Shown here piece by piece: positions 21,749-34,114 of a stretch of DNA of 64,000 nt. The position numbers and the translations under genes were made by a program. Position 1 is the first letter of the stretch. Each line of letters starts with the position of its first letter. The stretch comes from Odontesthes bonariensis (taxonomy: Eukaryota; Chordata; Actinopteri; Atheriniformes; Atherinopsidae): positions 1 through 64,000 of the forward strand of contig NW_027457389.1 in assembly GCF_027942865.1 (NCBI RefSeq), in the 5' to 3' direction. The notes below the pieces were generated by a model. The model ran no database searches. It saw only the letters and a list, made by a program, of their open reading frames with translations, and was not told the DNA's origin.

Positions 21749-22700
21749 CTTAAGTAACATCCCATTCTTAATCCAGAGGGTTTAATATGACGCCGGCCCA
21801 CCCTTTGCAGCTATAACAGCTTCAACTCTTCTGGGCAAGCTTTCCACAATGATTAGGCATGTGTTTATAATTTTTTGGCCGTTCTTGCAGAAGCTCATCT
21901 GTGAGGTCAGACACTGATGTTGGACAGAAGGTCTGGCTCGCAGTCTCCACTCTAATTCATCCCAAAGGTGTTCTATCGGGTTGAGGTCAGGACTCTGCAG
22001 GCCAGTCGGGTTCTTCCGCACCAAACTGGCTCATCCATGTCTATATGGACCTTGCTTTGTGCTCTAGTCATGTTGGAACAGGAAGGGGCCATCCCCAAAC
22101 TGTTTCCACAAACTGTTTCCACAAAGTTGGGAGCATGAAATGGTCTAAAATCTTTTGGTATGCTGAAGCATTCAGAGTTCCTTTCACTCTATCTAAGGGG
22201 CCAAGCCCAGCTCCTGAACAACAACCCCACACCATAATCCCCCCCTCCACCAAACTTTACACTTGGCACAATGCAGTCAGACAAGTACCGTTCCCCTGGC
22301 AACCGCCAAACCCAGACTCCTCCATCAGATTGCCAGATGGAGAAGCGTGATTCGTCACTGCAGAGACCGCATCTCCACTGCTCTAGAGTCCAGCGGCGGC
22401 GTGCTTTACACCGCTGCATCCGACGCTTTGCATTGCACTTGGTGATGTGCGGCTTGGATGCAGTTGCCATGGAAACCCATTCCATGAAGCTCTCTACGCG
22501 CTGTTCTTGAGCTAATCTGAAGGCCACATGAAGGTTGGACGTCTGTAGCGATTGACTCTGCAGAAATTTGGTGACCTCTGCGCACTATGTGCCTCAGCAT
22601 CCGCTGACCCCGCTCTGTCATTTTATATGGCCGACCACTTCGTGGCTGAATTGCTGTCCGCCCACCCTCCCAGCATCAGAAGCAACATCATTTTGAAGAA
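21749..22700 (-). pseudogene. Tc1-like transposase, broken (left copy)
   Basis: Minus-strand fragments in several frames: a helix-turn-helix N-terminal part with [14 protein letters not shown] and [16 protein letters not shown], a central part with [20 protein letters not shown] and [13 protein letters not shown], and the C-terminal SPDLNPIEHLWDELE. Together these cover most of a DD34E Tc1/mariner transposase, including the acidic residues of SDES, SPDL and NPIE. Frameshifts separate the pieces, so no full protein can be made. The right-unit copy (59475-60260) additionally lacks the N-terminal third. Confidence 0.85.
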
Positions 22701-23267
22701 AATTTTTCATTTCATTCACATTTCATCTGCGAAATCATGCAAATTACATTTTATGTCCTAACCAAAGAGTAATTTTAAATGGTGCACACATACTGTATAT
22801 AAGAAATAGGATGTATTTGGTGAATGAATTGTCAGAAAATCGTGAAAATGCCTTTGCAATAATTAAGGTTAATAGTCCAAATCCATTTATTGATTATAGA
22901 GATTTAAAATTACAGAAAGGCACCAAATTCTCCCACCAGAGCAGCTGGAAACAAAGAATATTTGTGGGTTCTGATCCAAGAAAGAGATTATTTTAGTTCT
23001 CATTTTATGTACATGAGTTTTTTATTAAAAAAACAGCATTTTCTTTGTCAAATGCACATCTTTAAGGTTATGTTTTGATTTTATATTTTACTTTAACACC
23101 CCACCCCAGAAGCTGGGAAGTCTTTTACTTGCTCGTGTGAAGGCAGACATTTAAAACCCTGCAGGATGCAGTGCTTGGGACGATTTTCATATGCAAAGGC
23201 TGACTTTGGTGTAAATCCTTCTTTTGGGGTTGTTTAGTGTCAGTAACTGACGAAAGCTGCTAAAAGG
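22701..23267. other. Flank with octamer-like site, no gene
   Basis: No supported gene. CATATGCAAAG at 23188-23198 is followed by a T-rich stretch and GTCAGTAACTGACG. The right unit has the same at 60626. The shared sequence stops at AAAAGGAGTT (about 23267). Confidence 0.45.
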
Positions 23268-24398
23268 AGTTCTGTCAGAACCACTCTCGTCAAAACGAGA
23301 CGAGAAACAGAGATAAATTTCAGAAGCTTATTCTGAATGCATACAATTTGTGTTTGGCGGTATGGCTCTGTTCGGAGGAAGTTCCCGACTTTTCCATGAG
23401 CTCCATGGAAGCCAAGACAGGGAACAGCAGCATCCTCAGGTGGAGTGCCTTCCATTTGCTGTAAAGGCAACAAACCCCCCAACAGACCATACCGGAACGC
23501 AGACCAGCCAATTGGATTGTTGGACCAGGGTGTCCTACAACCCCCCAACGAAATATTAGGCTACCAAACGTGTGTCACCATTATGATTAGTAGTAGTAGT
23601 ATTACAAAAATAATTATTATTAAACCGCGACTATGCTTGACGTTAAAAGGTGGAACTGCCGTAGGCCTACATGAACACAGACTGAAATGTGATGCGAGTA
23701 TTTAATTGGGGCAAGCATTGAAACTCAACCACTTAGGTACACCATATAAAATATAGTCGGTCTCCACAGCAGCGACAGAGCTTTGCGGCAGGGCAAAGCA
23801 GAGCAAGATCCAAGCAAAGCAGAGCAAGATCCGATCCAAGAACAGCAAAAACGAGATCCAAGCAAGCAGAACAGGATCCAAGCAAGCAGTGGTGATTCTA
23901 GAGATTTATACATGGGGTGGCAGGCATATATTGTAGGGTGGCAATTTTATTTATTTTATTTTTTTTAGGAAGCCCATCTTACTTTGTACTTTATATTAGC
24001 CCATATACAACAGTTTTTTCAACACCCAAGTGTGATAAATTCAATATTTGGTCTCCATACATGAGCATTCCACTTTTTAGTACATTAAAACAGTGTTTCC
24101 CTTGGGATTATTGTAGCAGCAGAAATGTTTTTCCCCCCCATTAACAATAACAATAACAAAACATGTATATAAACTGATTGCTATACAGTATCAAATTACA
24201 GAAGCTGTATGCGACGATTGCTGTGCGGCAAATCTCTTAACAACTCATCCAAATCTAAATTTTTTGCACGTTTAGACTCAAGAATTGCTAAACCTGTGAG
24301 TCTGTTCTCTGACACAGTTGAACGCAGGTGATTTTGATGAGTTTAAGAGCTGAAACTCCTCTGTATGGTTCCAACACAGTTCTGCTAGCCTTAGCCAC
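23268..24398. other. Left-only block, first part
   Basis: This begins a stretch (23268-27278) missing from the right unit, where AAAAGGAGTT joins directly to AATTTGTTAAAGG. It contains short repeats of AGCAAGATCCAAGCAA (about 23795-23885) and, from 23888, CAGTGGTGATTCTAGAG, a hAT-like terminus close to that of the element ending at 2887. Its other end was not found. The 102-codon minus ORF at 23240-23548 has no recognisable features. Confidence 0.4.
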
Positions 24399-25503
24399 CA
24401 GTGGCGGTTGGTCAATAGAGGGCGCTAGAGCGCCGCCCCTCCCGTGAATCAACCATAACAAATATGAAATTAATTACACATTTGTACATTGCGTTTTTAC
24501 TCGTGCAGTGGTGTGATAGACTCTGCTGTAGGCTACATGCCACTGCCAGCAACCATTAAATGCTTTCAACTTTAAGATAGGCTTGCTATTTGCTATTGGA
24601 TATAAAGCCCTCCTCCAGGTGGTCGCCGGTAACACTGGACTCTATGAGAGCTAGCAAACTTTTTTACCGCGAACAAGCAGAGGCAGCTTTTCATTGGCGC
24701 ATGAAACATTTATTCTAGTTCGCAGCTCTGTGCGCCCAGACCAATGGCAGAGTTTTCCTTATTTTTTTCCTTAACGTGATTGGACAATTCATCGAATCAA
24801 TCACGTCCATCAAGCAAGCATCCGAGGAAGCGCCGGGCTCTCGGGGAAGAAGACCACAGACAGTAGGATTGCTGCAGAGGTGAGTCTCTGTTGTAGAAAT
24901 TAGTTGTATTCCATTTTTCAGTGCAGTCAAGTCAAGTCAGCTTTATTTATATAGCACATTTAAAAACATCAGAATTGATCCAGTCTTCTATATTATTCCT
25001 CAAAACATTAGACACACCTACCTTTTAATGTGGTCTTTGTTTTTCCTGAATATTTGTACATTTTGCAATAGAATAGGAAATTCAGAACCATCCCTCCCTA
25101 CTATTATGTTGTGGTTATGGTATAACATATGGTCTATTTTCATTAAAGTAGCCTACTTTCTGAATCTATTCTGCCCCAAAACTCTTCATTTTTGATCAAC
25201 TCAATGTCTGTCTCTAACTGTATTGATAGTTTAACAATGATCTAGTTGAATGGTGTTTAGATGGTGTAACATGTGGTCTATTCTAATTACAGTAGCCTAT
25301 ATTTCTTGATCTATTCTGTCCCAAAACTCTTTATTTAAGGTCAACAATATCCAAAGTATCTCTCTAATTGTATTAATACTTGAACAATGGTCTAGTTTAG
25401 GTGGTTTTTAGAATTTGTGTGTTGTGTTCTGATTGTGAGGTGCTATTTGACCCATCACGCGCAACTGCGCCCCCCCAACAAATTGAATCACCAGCCGCCA
25501 CTG
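24399..25503. mobile_element. Non-autonomous hAT-like transposon
   Basis: Inverted termini CAGTGGCGGTTGG and CAGTGGCGGCTGG with the 8 bp flanking duplication TTAGCCAC at 24391-24398 and 25504-25511. It is 1105 bp with no transposase frame; the inside holds generic fish repeat sequence. Confidence 0.9.
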
Positions 25504-25854
25504 TTAGCCACCACTAGCATACTAGCCAACGCCAACTAGCAGACTTTTTAAGAACGGTTCATAGAACAACAATGATATGAAATGCCACACTTCAATTGGT
25601 TCAGTTCAAGATGTCAAAGGCTAGCCAGTAGCTAGCTAGTTCAACGTTTTCAGTTAGGTAGCGCCAGCTATCTAGTTACCGAACTGGCTTGAAAAGCTAT
25701 CTTGTGGCTACCGTGACATGAGGTAACCCATAGGCACAAAGCACTCCACACCCCGACACGACAGGTGGCGCCGCACCCATCAGACTGTAATGCATACATA
25801 CCAATCAGCAGCGTGTAGCACCTGTTGGGGAGGTGAGGCGCGCGCTCCACCTTA

Positions 25855-26643
25855 TAGTGATGGGATTTTCGGCTCTTTTTCGAGATGCGGCTCTAATGGC
25901 TCTTCTTACTGTGGAGAGCCGGCTCTTTCGGCTCCCAAACGGCTCCCGATATATATATTTTTTACATAATTAATTAATAGCTTAAACCTAATTTGATAAC
26001 ATTTTGTTTCATTATTGACATTGTTAAGCACTTATGATGAGTACAAATGCGGCATAACAATGCTTTATAAATAAAAGTTTTATTATAACCAATTAAATTA
26101 TCACAAAATAGCACCACTTCCACAAAAATAACTTAAAATAAATTAAACAGTTATAAATACAAACACGCTTGACACGAGGACAGCAGAGGAAAGGAAAAAA
26201 GTGGACAAACTTTTTTTCAGTGTTTCCCGTCACCTTATTAATTGAAAGCTGCGTGTGATTGGTCAGATGTGTGGAGCACACGCTTGACATGAGGGCAGTG
26301 GAGACATTAAGGCACCGACCAAGGAAAAAAACCCTCCGTCAAGCACTGGCAGAAGCAGAGCAAAACGCGCAAGGAGAGGGAGAGTGAGAGGGAGGGAGAG
26401 GGGAGAGACAGCGAGGCACCGAAGGACAAAAATAAAAGGAAAAAACTGTCGGCTCTGTGGCACTTGCAGAGCACAAGCGCAACGACAGGGAGGCGGAGAG
26501 ACAGAGAGATACTGAAAAAAAAAAAAAAAAAAAAGGCTCCCAAATAGGATCCCAAAACAGCTCCCATTGTGGAGCCGGTTCCTGTCGTTCACTTCAAAGA
26601 GCCGGCTCTTAGAGCCGGATCGTTCGCGACCGACACATCACTA
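25855..26643. mobile_element. Non-autonomous hAT-like transposon with GAGCCGGCTC repeats
   Basis: It starts TAGTGATGGGATTTTCGG and ends GCGACCGACACATCACTA, with the 8 bp duplication CCACCTTA at 25847-25854 and 26644-26651. Subterminal GGCTCTTTCGGCTCCC and AGAGCCGGCTCTTAGAGCC repeats are characteristic of a widespread animal hAT family. No transposase frame is present. An A-run at about 26515-26534 lies inside. Confidence 0.9.
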
Positions 26644-26651
26644 CCACCTTA

Positions 26652-27278
26652 GAAGCATCACCGCGAGGATCCAAACGGACCAATTAGGAGGATGGTTTGT
26701 AATCCAAATGTGCCGGCATAAGACCCGCGCCACACAGCTACAGTCACGCAAAATCATGTGAAATCGGTGTAAAATAAGCCGCGTGTCTAACCGCGGCAGC
26801 CCTGCCACGTACAGGAGCCCGGCCGCGGCCTACCTCGACTCTGCCCGCGGCGCGCTGTGACAGCCCGCCCAGTGTCGCGTCTTGGCTCGGCTGGACTTGG
26901 GAAGGTTCGGTGTCCTCCACGGCGTCCATCTCAGCCGAATCTTCCGAGTCCTCCGGCAGACTCTCCGACTCCGCCCGCCGGCAGGCGGGGATCCATGCCG
27001 GACGACAGGGTAAGCAGCAGCAGCAATAATAATACTAGCATCGGCGCGTATGCTAGTCGGAGCTACGTCTTGCAAGCAGAAAGCAAAAAGAGCAGTGACA
27101 GCAAACCAAGTTTAAATGAAGCGCCCCAAATGCCAGCATCCAATTGCGAGCAGCAGCTGATTACCCATAAGCGCAGTTGGTTTGTGGACAGCCATAAGGG
27201 TTGGGTCGGCGTCAGCCAATAGGCAAAGGGCGCGTTGACTACGTGGTCTGCCAGAACTACCGCGGTGCTCCATTTAAT
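26652..27278. other. CpG-rich single-copy segment
   Basis: GC- and CpG-rich from about 26760 to 27050, unlike the AT-rich surroundings. Open frames exist on both strands (26857-27222 plus, 121 codons; 26744-26929 and 26830-27075 minus), none with a recognised domain. It could be a first exon or CpG island carried in with the left-only block. Which strand, if any, codes is undecided. Confidence 0.35.
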
Positions 27279-29256
27279 TTGTTAAAGGTCCAAGTAAGTT
27301 CAAGACAACTACGTTTTGAAGATGGTGGTCACTCTTGTCATGTTCAGCAACTTGCGCAGAATTCATCTTTGCAACCAGCTCCAGAGGCACGTTATAAGGT
27401 CATATTCTGCCCTTTTTAACAATTTGACACAGTTTTCTGAGGTCACATTGAGATGTATGAGACAGGATTTGCTCAAAATACCTGTTGGTTTTAAGCCCAG
27501 TGTCTTTTGTCTTTGCCCTGTGTTGAACCTTCTTTTTTAACCGTCTGTTTTCAGAGTGGGGTCTTTAGCCCCTCACCCCCCAGCTGTGGGTTGTCTGAAT
27601 TACAGAACGGAACCATTCAACTAGTTAGCATTCAGTTACCAAAATAATGGTGTAACAATAGTGTTAGTCTTTTAAAAAATAAAAGCAAAAACTTCTTAGA
27701 CGTTAGTGTGCATCATCTTCGTTACCAAAGCTGTTAGCGTTAGCTCCTGCTAAAGGAAAAAAATGAATAAACCATGAGGAATTATTTTCTCAGATACTTC
27801 CATTTCCCTGCTCTGAAGTTCACGCTCTGAAAGTTGAAAATGATCCCTCTTTGTGGCTTAGTTTCTTCAGTCCAGTGTTGAAGTGGACCAAGTTGTTAAA
27901 ACTGTGGTTGCTGCACATGCACAGTACTTAGCTAACTCTGCTGCAACATTACCCTCAAATATAGTTTATCCACTGGGCTCTTATATCCTCTGAGGCTGCT
28001 GCTAGATGGAGGATGCTCCTCAGTGCAGCTGACAGCAGAACAATTCCACCAGAAGCTGGCTTGATCCATCTAGCAGGGTGGATGTGAGCAGGTGGGGCAC
28101 AGATGTCAAGGCTTAGCAAAGGAGGAGTGAACTTAAGAAGTGATATATCTTTTGAAATGAAAACCTAACAGAGTATAATAATATACAGAAATGGCTAAAT
28201 GTTAACTGTTTTAGTTTTTTTAGGCTTAAAAATGTAGTTTTTAACCTGTTGATGGAAACATTGGACATTGTAGTTATTCATTAAACACAAAAAGATAAAT
28301 GATGCATCTCTTAAATGCTGTGAGAATGAGATCTAAACTCGTGCACATCACAAACACCCTGTTCTGAAGTCATTTTCATATGCAAAGTGTGAAGTCAAAG
28401 TTGTTCTTTGAGGATTGTTTACACCATTTGCAAATGTTGTTTTTCAAGCTCGCCACTGTTGAATGGAATTGACTATCAAAGCATCATTTAAAGTCTCCTT
28501 TATTAAATATTCTACAGACATGTGTAGCCCACATGCTACTTTTAGGTTGTAATGAAAATAGAACTGTAGTTTGCAATACATTTTAATTGCTACTAAACAT
28601 CGCTTAAAATGTTATCACGTGTAGAGTCATTATGGCTGACGTTGAAGCTGTTTCACACTGAAAAAACATCAGCACACAGCAGAGGGTGCTGCAGAATGGA
28701 TTTGCAGGATACAGCTCTGCTGTAAACAAACCAACACTCACAATATTTCAGTTGTTCTCAAACAGATGGATACTTCAGTTTTTAGCAAATGTAACTCAAA
28801 CAGGAGGAAAATGTGCATTTGTTAGAGATTAAATTCAGCTGGGGCTTAATAAACACCAGAAAGTGTTTACAGGTACAGAACAGTAGATGGTGCAGGTCTA
28901 AAAGAATCGAGGAAACCATTGATGACTGTTTCGATGCTACAGGTGTATGAGGATATATAACAACGTGGAATGATTGTGTTGAAAAAAATCAGGGAAACAA
29001 AAGCTCAATATTATTGAAGACGTAAAATGGAAAATTAACATTCACTATCACTCAGTATTACGTGTTAAATATGACCCCCTTAAACTGAAAACAATGCAGA
29101 ACTGAGAAGAAAAAAGCATCATCACACTTTTTATACAGTATTAGGAGTAAATGACTGAACATCGTGCTGTGTTGCAGCTTTCAGGAAGTTGCTCGTGCAG
29201 GTTCAAAATTCCCCTAAAAAGAAATGCAAAACAATCATTTGGTTATTCAGAGAGAT
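27279..29256. other. Flank of lectin family 2, no gene seen
   Basis: Closely duplicated at 60706-62922. It contains an octamer-like CATATGCAAAG at 28377-28387. The 74-codon ORF at 27316-27540 is conserved at 60750-60974 only with the duplication; nothing supports coding. Confidence 0.45.
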
Positions 29257-30688
29257 TCAGTGTCTGTGAGTGTTTATTTCAGTATTTGTACCTTTGGCTT
29301 TGTTTTGTGTCTCCTTCTCTGGCAGCTTCCTCCAGGCCAGTTTGACGTCAGTCACACCACGGTTAGCAAGCATTGCACGTAGCTAAAAAAAAAGAAAGAT
29401 GAAGGTCAAATTTAAAATGTAAAGCAATGTTTACCTTTTTAAATCTTCCCTTTTTTGCTCCGTCTCTCTTATGTTTGGGCCCGCAGACACGCCTTGTCTT
29501 GCTTTCCCAGTGGGAGTGACAAACATAATGAACGTCTACCCTTATCCTCACATAATATCAACTTAATTCTGGCGATTACCCTAAAACAGCTCGATTTTAC
29601 AGCACAACTTCTAATGGGTTTGTTTGTCCGTATGTCCAAAACGTGGTAGTGTGACGATAAAGGAAAAAGAAACTGTGATGAGAAATATTTCACTGCCTGT
29701 TTTTTACAGTTCAGATTATGTGATGCAAACCTGTAACCATGTATTCATCCATTTCTTATTCCTAACCCTTATCATATTTTTATTGTTCTTTTTTTTTTTT
29801 AATTATTCCTAATCTTAAAGCAGACTTTTCAAGTCATTTCATTCCAAATCTTTGGTACCCCTAGATTAGTTTTGCACACTCGATAACTCCAAATAGTTTG
29901 TGATTAGTTCAGAGGGAGGGAGAGCTTTCTCTGAGGTGAAGCCTCCTCCTGGGAACCAGAGAATCTGGCTAAACTGTCCTCTGAGCGGCTGAATTCCTGG
30001 AGGCTTTCCAGGGGGGAGTGACTCATGAAATGCGCACTGCTCCAGTTGCCTGCTAGGAAGCTACAGCAACACATAAACAAGAAAACTATTTGAAAAACAC
30101 ACTACTATTACAGCCACATTTCACTGTTTGGTAAATGTGCACACAGTGTCTGTTTGTGTGAGTCACTCTGTGTTTCTGGGCGGTTTTACCGGCAACATAT
30201 GGATGCATTTAGTTGTCTTGTGAACAGCCTGCGGTTCACACTTGTGCTCTTAGTGTTGGAACAGCCTTGGCTTGTAGCTTCAGTCTCCCCACAAAGCCAC
30301 TGTTGTTCTGGTCCTTGTTCATAAAACTGAGGTCTGTGAAGTGTAGTGAAAAAATACAAACTTTGCTGGCCAGGAAAAACTAATCGCATCCACTGATCCA
30401 AGATTACTGGGTGCAGCTGAAAACGGCCAACTTGCCTTCACAACCAAAAAGATATCTCTGAATCAAAAACAAGTACTGTGCTCTGAAAAGTACGAGCCGA
30501 TCACTTGTTCCTTGCAGCCCGAAAACTCTATAAAAAGCTAGCAGTGGATAATGTGCAGCTTCTAGCTCCCATGAGCAAATGTTGCCTTAAAGCAGGGATG
30601 TCCAAAGTCTGTCCTGCAGCTTTTAGATGTTCCCCTGCGTCAACACTCCTGATTCAGATGAAACGGATCTCTCCAAAAAGATTGTTAA

Positions 30689-31468
30689 AGGGACACTTTG
30701 CCATTTCTTCCCCCATCTAGTGGTGCAATTTTATTTTGCAAATTCGAATGAATTTGCTCTCTAGCGACTCGCGTTTTCAAATGTGCGTTGCAACTTCTTG
30801 AACTACGGCAGGCGGTATGTGTCAAGATTCAAGAAGCTACAGCTTCAGACTCAAGGTCCATAAAAACAAAAAGACATCAAGACACACAGTACAAAGGATT
30901 ACATAACACACATACAATAACACTATACATACAGATGACAGATAACATGTCAGATAACAAAAGTTGACATAGCCTTTGGTGTGCAAACAATGCAATTAGT
31001 CATATTCCAGGAGTTACCGGAAGTGACGTCGACGCAGCGTTAGCGTTAGCAGCAGTGTGTAGTTGCTATCTGGAAAGTGTTCTTTTAAATAAACTCCCGG
31101 TAAACTTACAAACTTTCTAATGCCTCGTTTTGTGATTTAAGAGTCTATGTGTACTACGGCAGACGTGTACTACGGCGGACGTGACGTCAAAATGACATCA
31201 TTTCCGCTTGTAGGGGAAACGCGTTGGGGAAAACGCGATTCGAAGTGCTTTTTGTCCCTCTCTGCACTTCGTCGTTTTTCACAGACCAGAAGGACATGGC
31301 AGGCTCCATAGAGCTTGCCCGCTCTGTGTAGATACAGACAAGTTATTATTCACTCAGGAGGATAAGTGAGATTGTTGACAGAGATAATTTTACACCAATG
31401 AGGACTAATTTATGAATGAATATGTTGATTTGAGCTAATAAATTACTTAATTTATTACATAGTGTCCC
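30689..31468. mobile_element. piggyBac-like non-autonomous element (TTAA target)
   Basis: Flanked by TTAA at 30685-30688 and 31469-31472, with inverted ends AGGGACACTTTG and AGGGACACTATG. No transposase frame. Nested inside the hAT of 30593-32145. Confidence 0.75.
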
Positions 31469-31542
31469 TTTAAGTTGTGCACACGCCTGCTCGTGATGCA
31501 CTGATCTGAATTAGGTGTGTTGAAGCTGGGAAACATCTAAAA

Positions 31543-32093
31543 CAGGGGTGGCCAACCGGTCAGAGACTAAGAGCCACATTATTTAGAAAAATGACCGAAT
31601 TCGGTCACGTGACGCATCAACGCTGATATTAACCGAGCAAAATGAGTCAAAGACAGACGTGTTTGGAAAGCTTCTTCCCAGTGAGGAGACAAGAAGAAGA
31701 TGCTGTGACCACTAAGAAAAAGAAAGCTGCATTTTGAAGGCACGTTTAAGCGTTACCATAGCGACCAGAAAGCGTTAGGAGGCAGAGAGGATGTTATGTC
31801 AGGAGGACGCTGCAAATAAAGTTACATACAAGTGCACAGTGGATTCAAGTTTGTTATCATATTTACTAAATACCACAGTGTCTATGTTGGTCGTATTATT
31901 TTATTTTGTAGTATTTATCCGCCACACCTGAAAGGCCGGTCCGTGAAAATATTGTCTGACATTAAACCGGTCCGTGGAGCAAAAAAGGTTGGAGACCGCT
32001 GCCATATTGAACTCAAACGAAGCGAACACGAACATAAAAAAAAACCACAAATTTTGATGCATGTGGCTCGGGAGCCGTGGGTTGGACACCCCG
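31543..32093. mobile_element. hAT-like element with transposase N-terminal scrap
   Basis: Starts CAGGGGTGGCCAACCGG and ends GGGTTGGACACCCCG, with the 8 bp duplication ATCTAAAA at 31535-31542 and 32094-32101. At 31642 a short frame begins MSQRQTCLESFFPVRRQEED and stops soon after. This resembles the start of hAT/ZBED-type transposase proteins, so the element looks like an internally deleted autonomous copy. Confidence 0.85.
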
Positions 32094-32151
32094 ATCTAAA
32101 ACCTGCAGGACAGCAGCCCCCGAGGATCGGATGTGAACATCCCTGACTTAA

Positions 32152-32818
32152 AGGGATAGTTCGCCTCTTTTGACATGAAGCTGTATGACATCCCATACTA
32201 GCAATATCATTTATGAACATCTTCTTACCCCCTGCTGCGTCCTGTGAGCCGAGTTCCAGCCTCGTTTTGGTGTTGACAAAAGTAGTCCGGCTAGTTGGCT
32301 GGGGTTTAAAATATAAAGCGTTTTGCATCTCAAAACAATATGCGTTCAAAAGAGTAATACATGTGCATCACAAAATCGTTCTCCAGAAAAAGTCAGACCT
32401 CACAATCGCTTGGCCCTATTTTCTCTCCCTTCGTATCACTGCCTGCTGCCGATAGCTGCACCTGTTACGGTGTTTGCTGCTCGGAAGCAGGGGACTGCTC
32501 GGTCTGCACTTCGGTCTACACAGCACGCAGTGATACGAAGGGAGAGAAAATAGCGCCAAGCGATTGTGAGGTCTGACTTTTTCCTGGAGAACGATTTTGT
32601 GATGCACATGTATTACTCTTTTGAATGCATATTGTTTTGAGAAGCAAAACGCTTTATTTTTTAAACCCCAGCCAACTAGCCGGACTACCTTCGTCAACGC
32701 CAAAACGAGGCCGGAACTCGGCTCACAGGACGCAGCAGGGGGTAAGAAGATGTTCATAAATTATGTTGCTAATATGGGATGTCATACAGCTTCATGTCAA
32801 AAGAGGCGAACTATCCCT
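32152..32818. mobile_element. Foldback piggyBac-like MITE (long palindrome)
   Basis: Flanked by TTAA at 32148-32151 and 32819-32822. The two arms, about 290 bp each, are inverted copies beginning AGGGATAGTTCGCCTC and meeting around 32445-32525. The mirrored ORF pairs in this interval (for example 32213-32455 plus and 32416-32757 minus) are products of the palindrome, not genes. It sits directly against the end of the preceding hAT, using the TTAA in that element's target duplication. Confidence 0.9.
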
Positions 32819-32822
32819 TTAA

Positions 32823-33620
32823 AGGAATTTCTGCCTCTCATTTACTGCGACGTGTGAGTGAAAAGAAAAATAGTCTTCTGTATAGAAAAACACAAAAACA
32901 TGCATAAACCTTCTTTAGTTTAGCTTTGGGTGACGTTTAAAGTCATAATACATGATTTTAACACTGCAGATGAGACAGAAAACATTGACAAGCAAACTTG
33001 TTGGACAATATTGGGTCTGATCGGAGTTGACCTTGGTTCTTTCATGTGACGGTGTGCGTTGCACCACCCGCCCCTCCTACATCCTTAGAAATGATTCATG
33101 GACATTTGTGACAGCTTCACATAATGCCCGACATAAAGATGGAACAATTTGCAAAGCAAAACATAGGCATGTAACATTTACTCTTGAACATATAATATTA
33201 ACAATATTTTTTGTCATTTCGCGAGAGATTCGAGCAATGCGAGAAGACTAGTCATTTTACCATTTTTATTTCTAAAGCGTGAAACGCGTGTCCTCAGTGA
33301 TTGTCTTCACAGTGACACAAGTCCCCATGGTCCTCCACCAGGAATAACAGACATGAACACACACAGAAGTTGGGGGCATGAAAAGGGCAACAGTGCGCAG
33401 ATAAACATGTCTGATTAGTTGCTAAAAGTCCCAGTTGTGTGTGTGTGTGACTGTGCACGATTAAGATAACTCAGTGTGTGTACTCTGCATGTGTGTCCAT
33501 TTTCTACCCCACATACAGTCATACATCCCAGGTTTCAGAGGACATCACAACGGCTTAAATTAATTCCTTAATGACTCTGTCGTGCTTCATTGTTTTCCCC
33601 GTCTATGCCTCTGGTTGGGT

Positions 33621-33656
<36 letters not shown>

Positions 33657-34114
33657 ATGTGATGTCATCAAGGGCCAATCAGGAGCCTCCTAACCGAACA
33701 GCCTAAAATTTGCTGTAGGTACAGAACTTAACTAAAGGAGAGACTGAGCAAGGAGATTCTCCTCACCCACACGTATATAGCAGAATCAGAGTATAATTGA
33801 GGATCACCCTCTTTGACTGTCTAATGAAAGAGCTACTCATTCCCAAAATGAATAAATGGATTATTTTTGTGTCACTAACTGAATGTAGCCCAGAGGGTAA
33901 AAACATTTGTCCCATCTGGGACCCCGATGGGCCATATTCGAGTGTACGAACAACCTCTTTGGTCGTTTAAATTGGAGGTGTTATAAAGATTTAATGACCT
34001 GCATTAGCATGACCTCCCTTTTGTCCCTGTAAAACAGCATGTCCCATAATGACACGTTCAGGTCCCCACAGCACACGCGTGCACATGATAACAGTAATGA
34101 TGATAATTATAAAC
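32823..34114. other. Intron of lectin family 2, no gene seen
   Basis: AT-rich intronic sequence without supported ORFs. A GT microsatellite lies at about 33621-33652. Confidence 0.5.
33621..33652. repeat. GT microsatellite
   Basis: An uninterrupted run of about sixteen GT dinucleotides. Confidence 0.95.

Larger units (their letters stand above)
9512..30329. repeat. Segmental duplication block 2, left copy
   Basis: Matches 45781-64000. The part from about 13.8 to 19.8 kb is nearly base-identical at an offset of 35972-35974. Differences include a left-only block at about 23268-27278, a left-only ORF segment at about 20909-21403, a right-only nested element at 57526-59470 and a right-only deletion in the Tc1 copy. 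Lectins C and E are the paralogous pair. Confidence 0.9.
30593..32145. mobile_element. hAT-like element carrying two nested insertions
   Basis: Termini CAGGGATGTCCAAAG and, inverted, CAGGGATGTTCACATCC, flanked by CCTTAAAG (30585-30592) and ACTTAAAG (32146-32153), an 8 bp duplication with one mismatch. Removing the nested elements at 30689-31468 and 31543-32093 leaves a short non-autonomous element of about 200 bp. Confidence 0.8.

Noticed and set aside
32213-32757. Mirror-image ORFs on both strands
   Set aside because: They are produced by the palindromic MITE.
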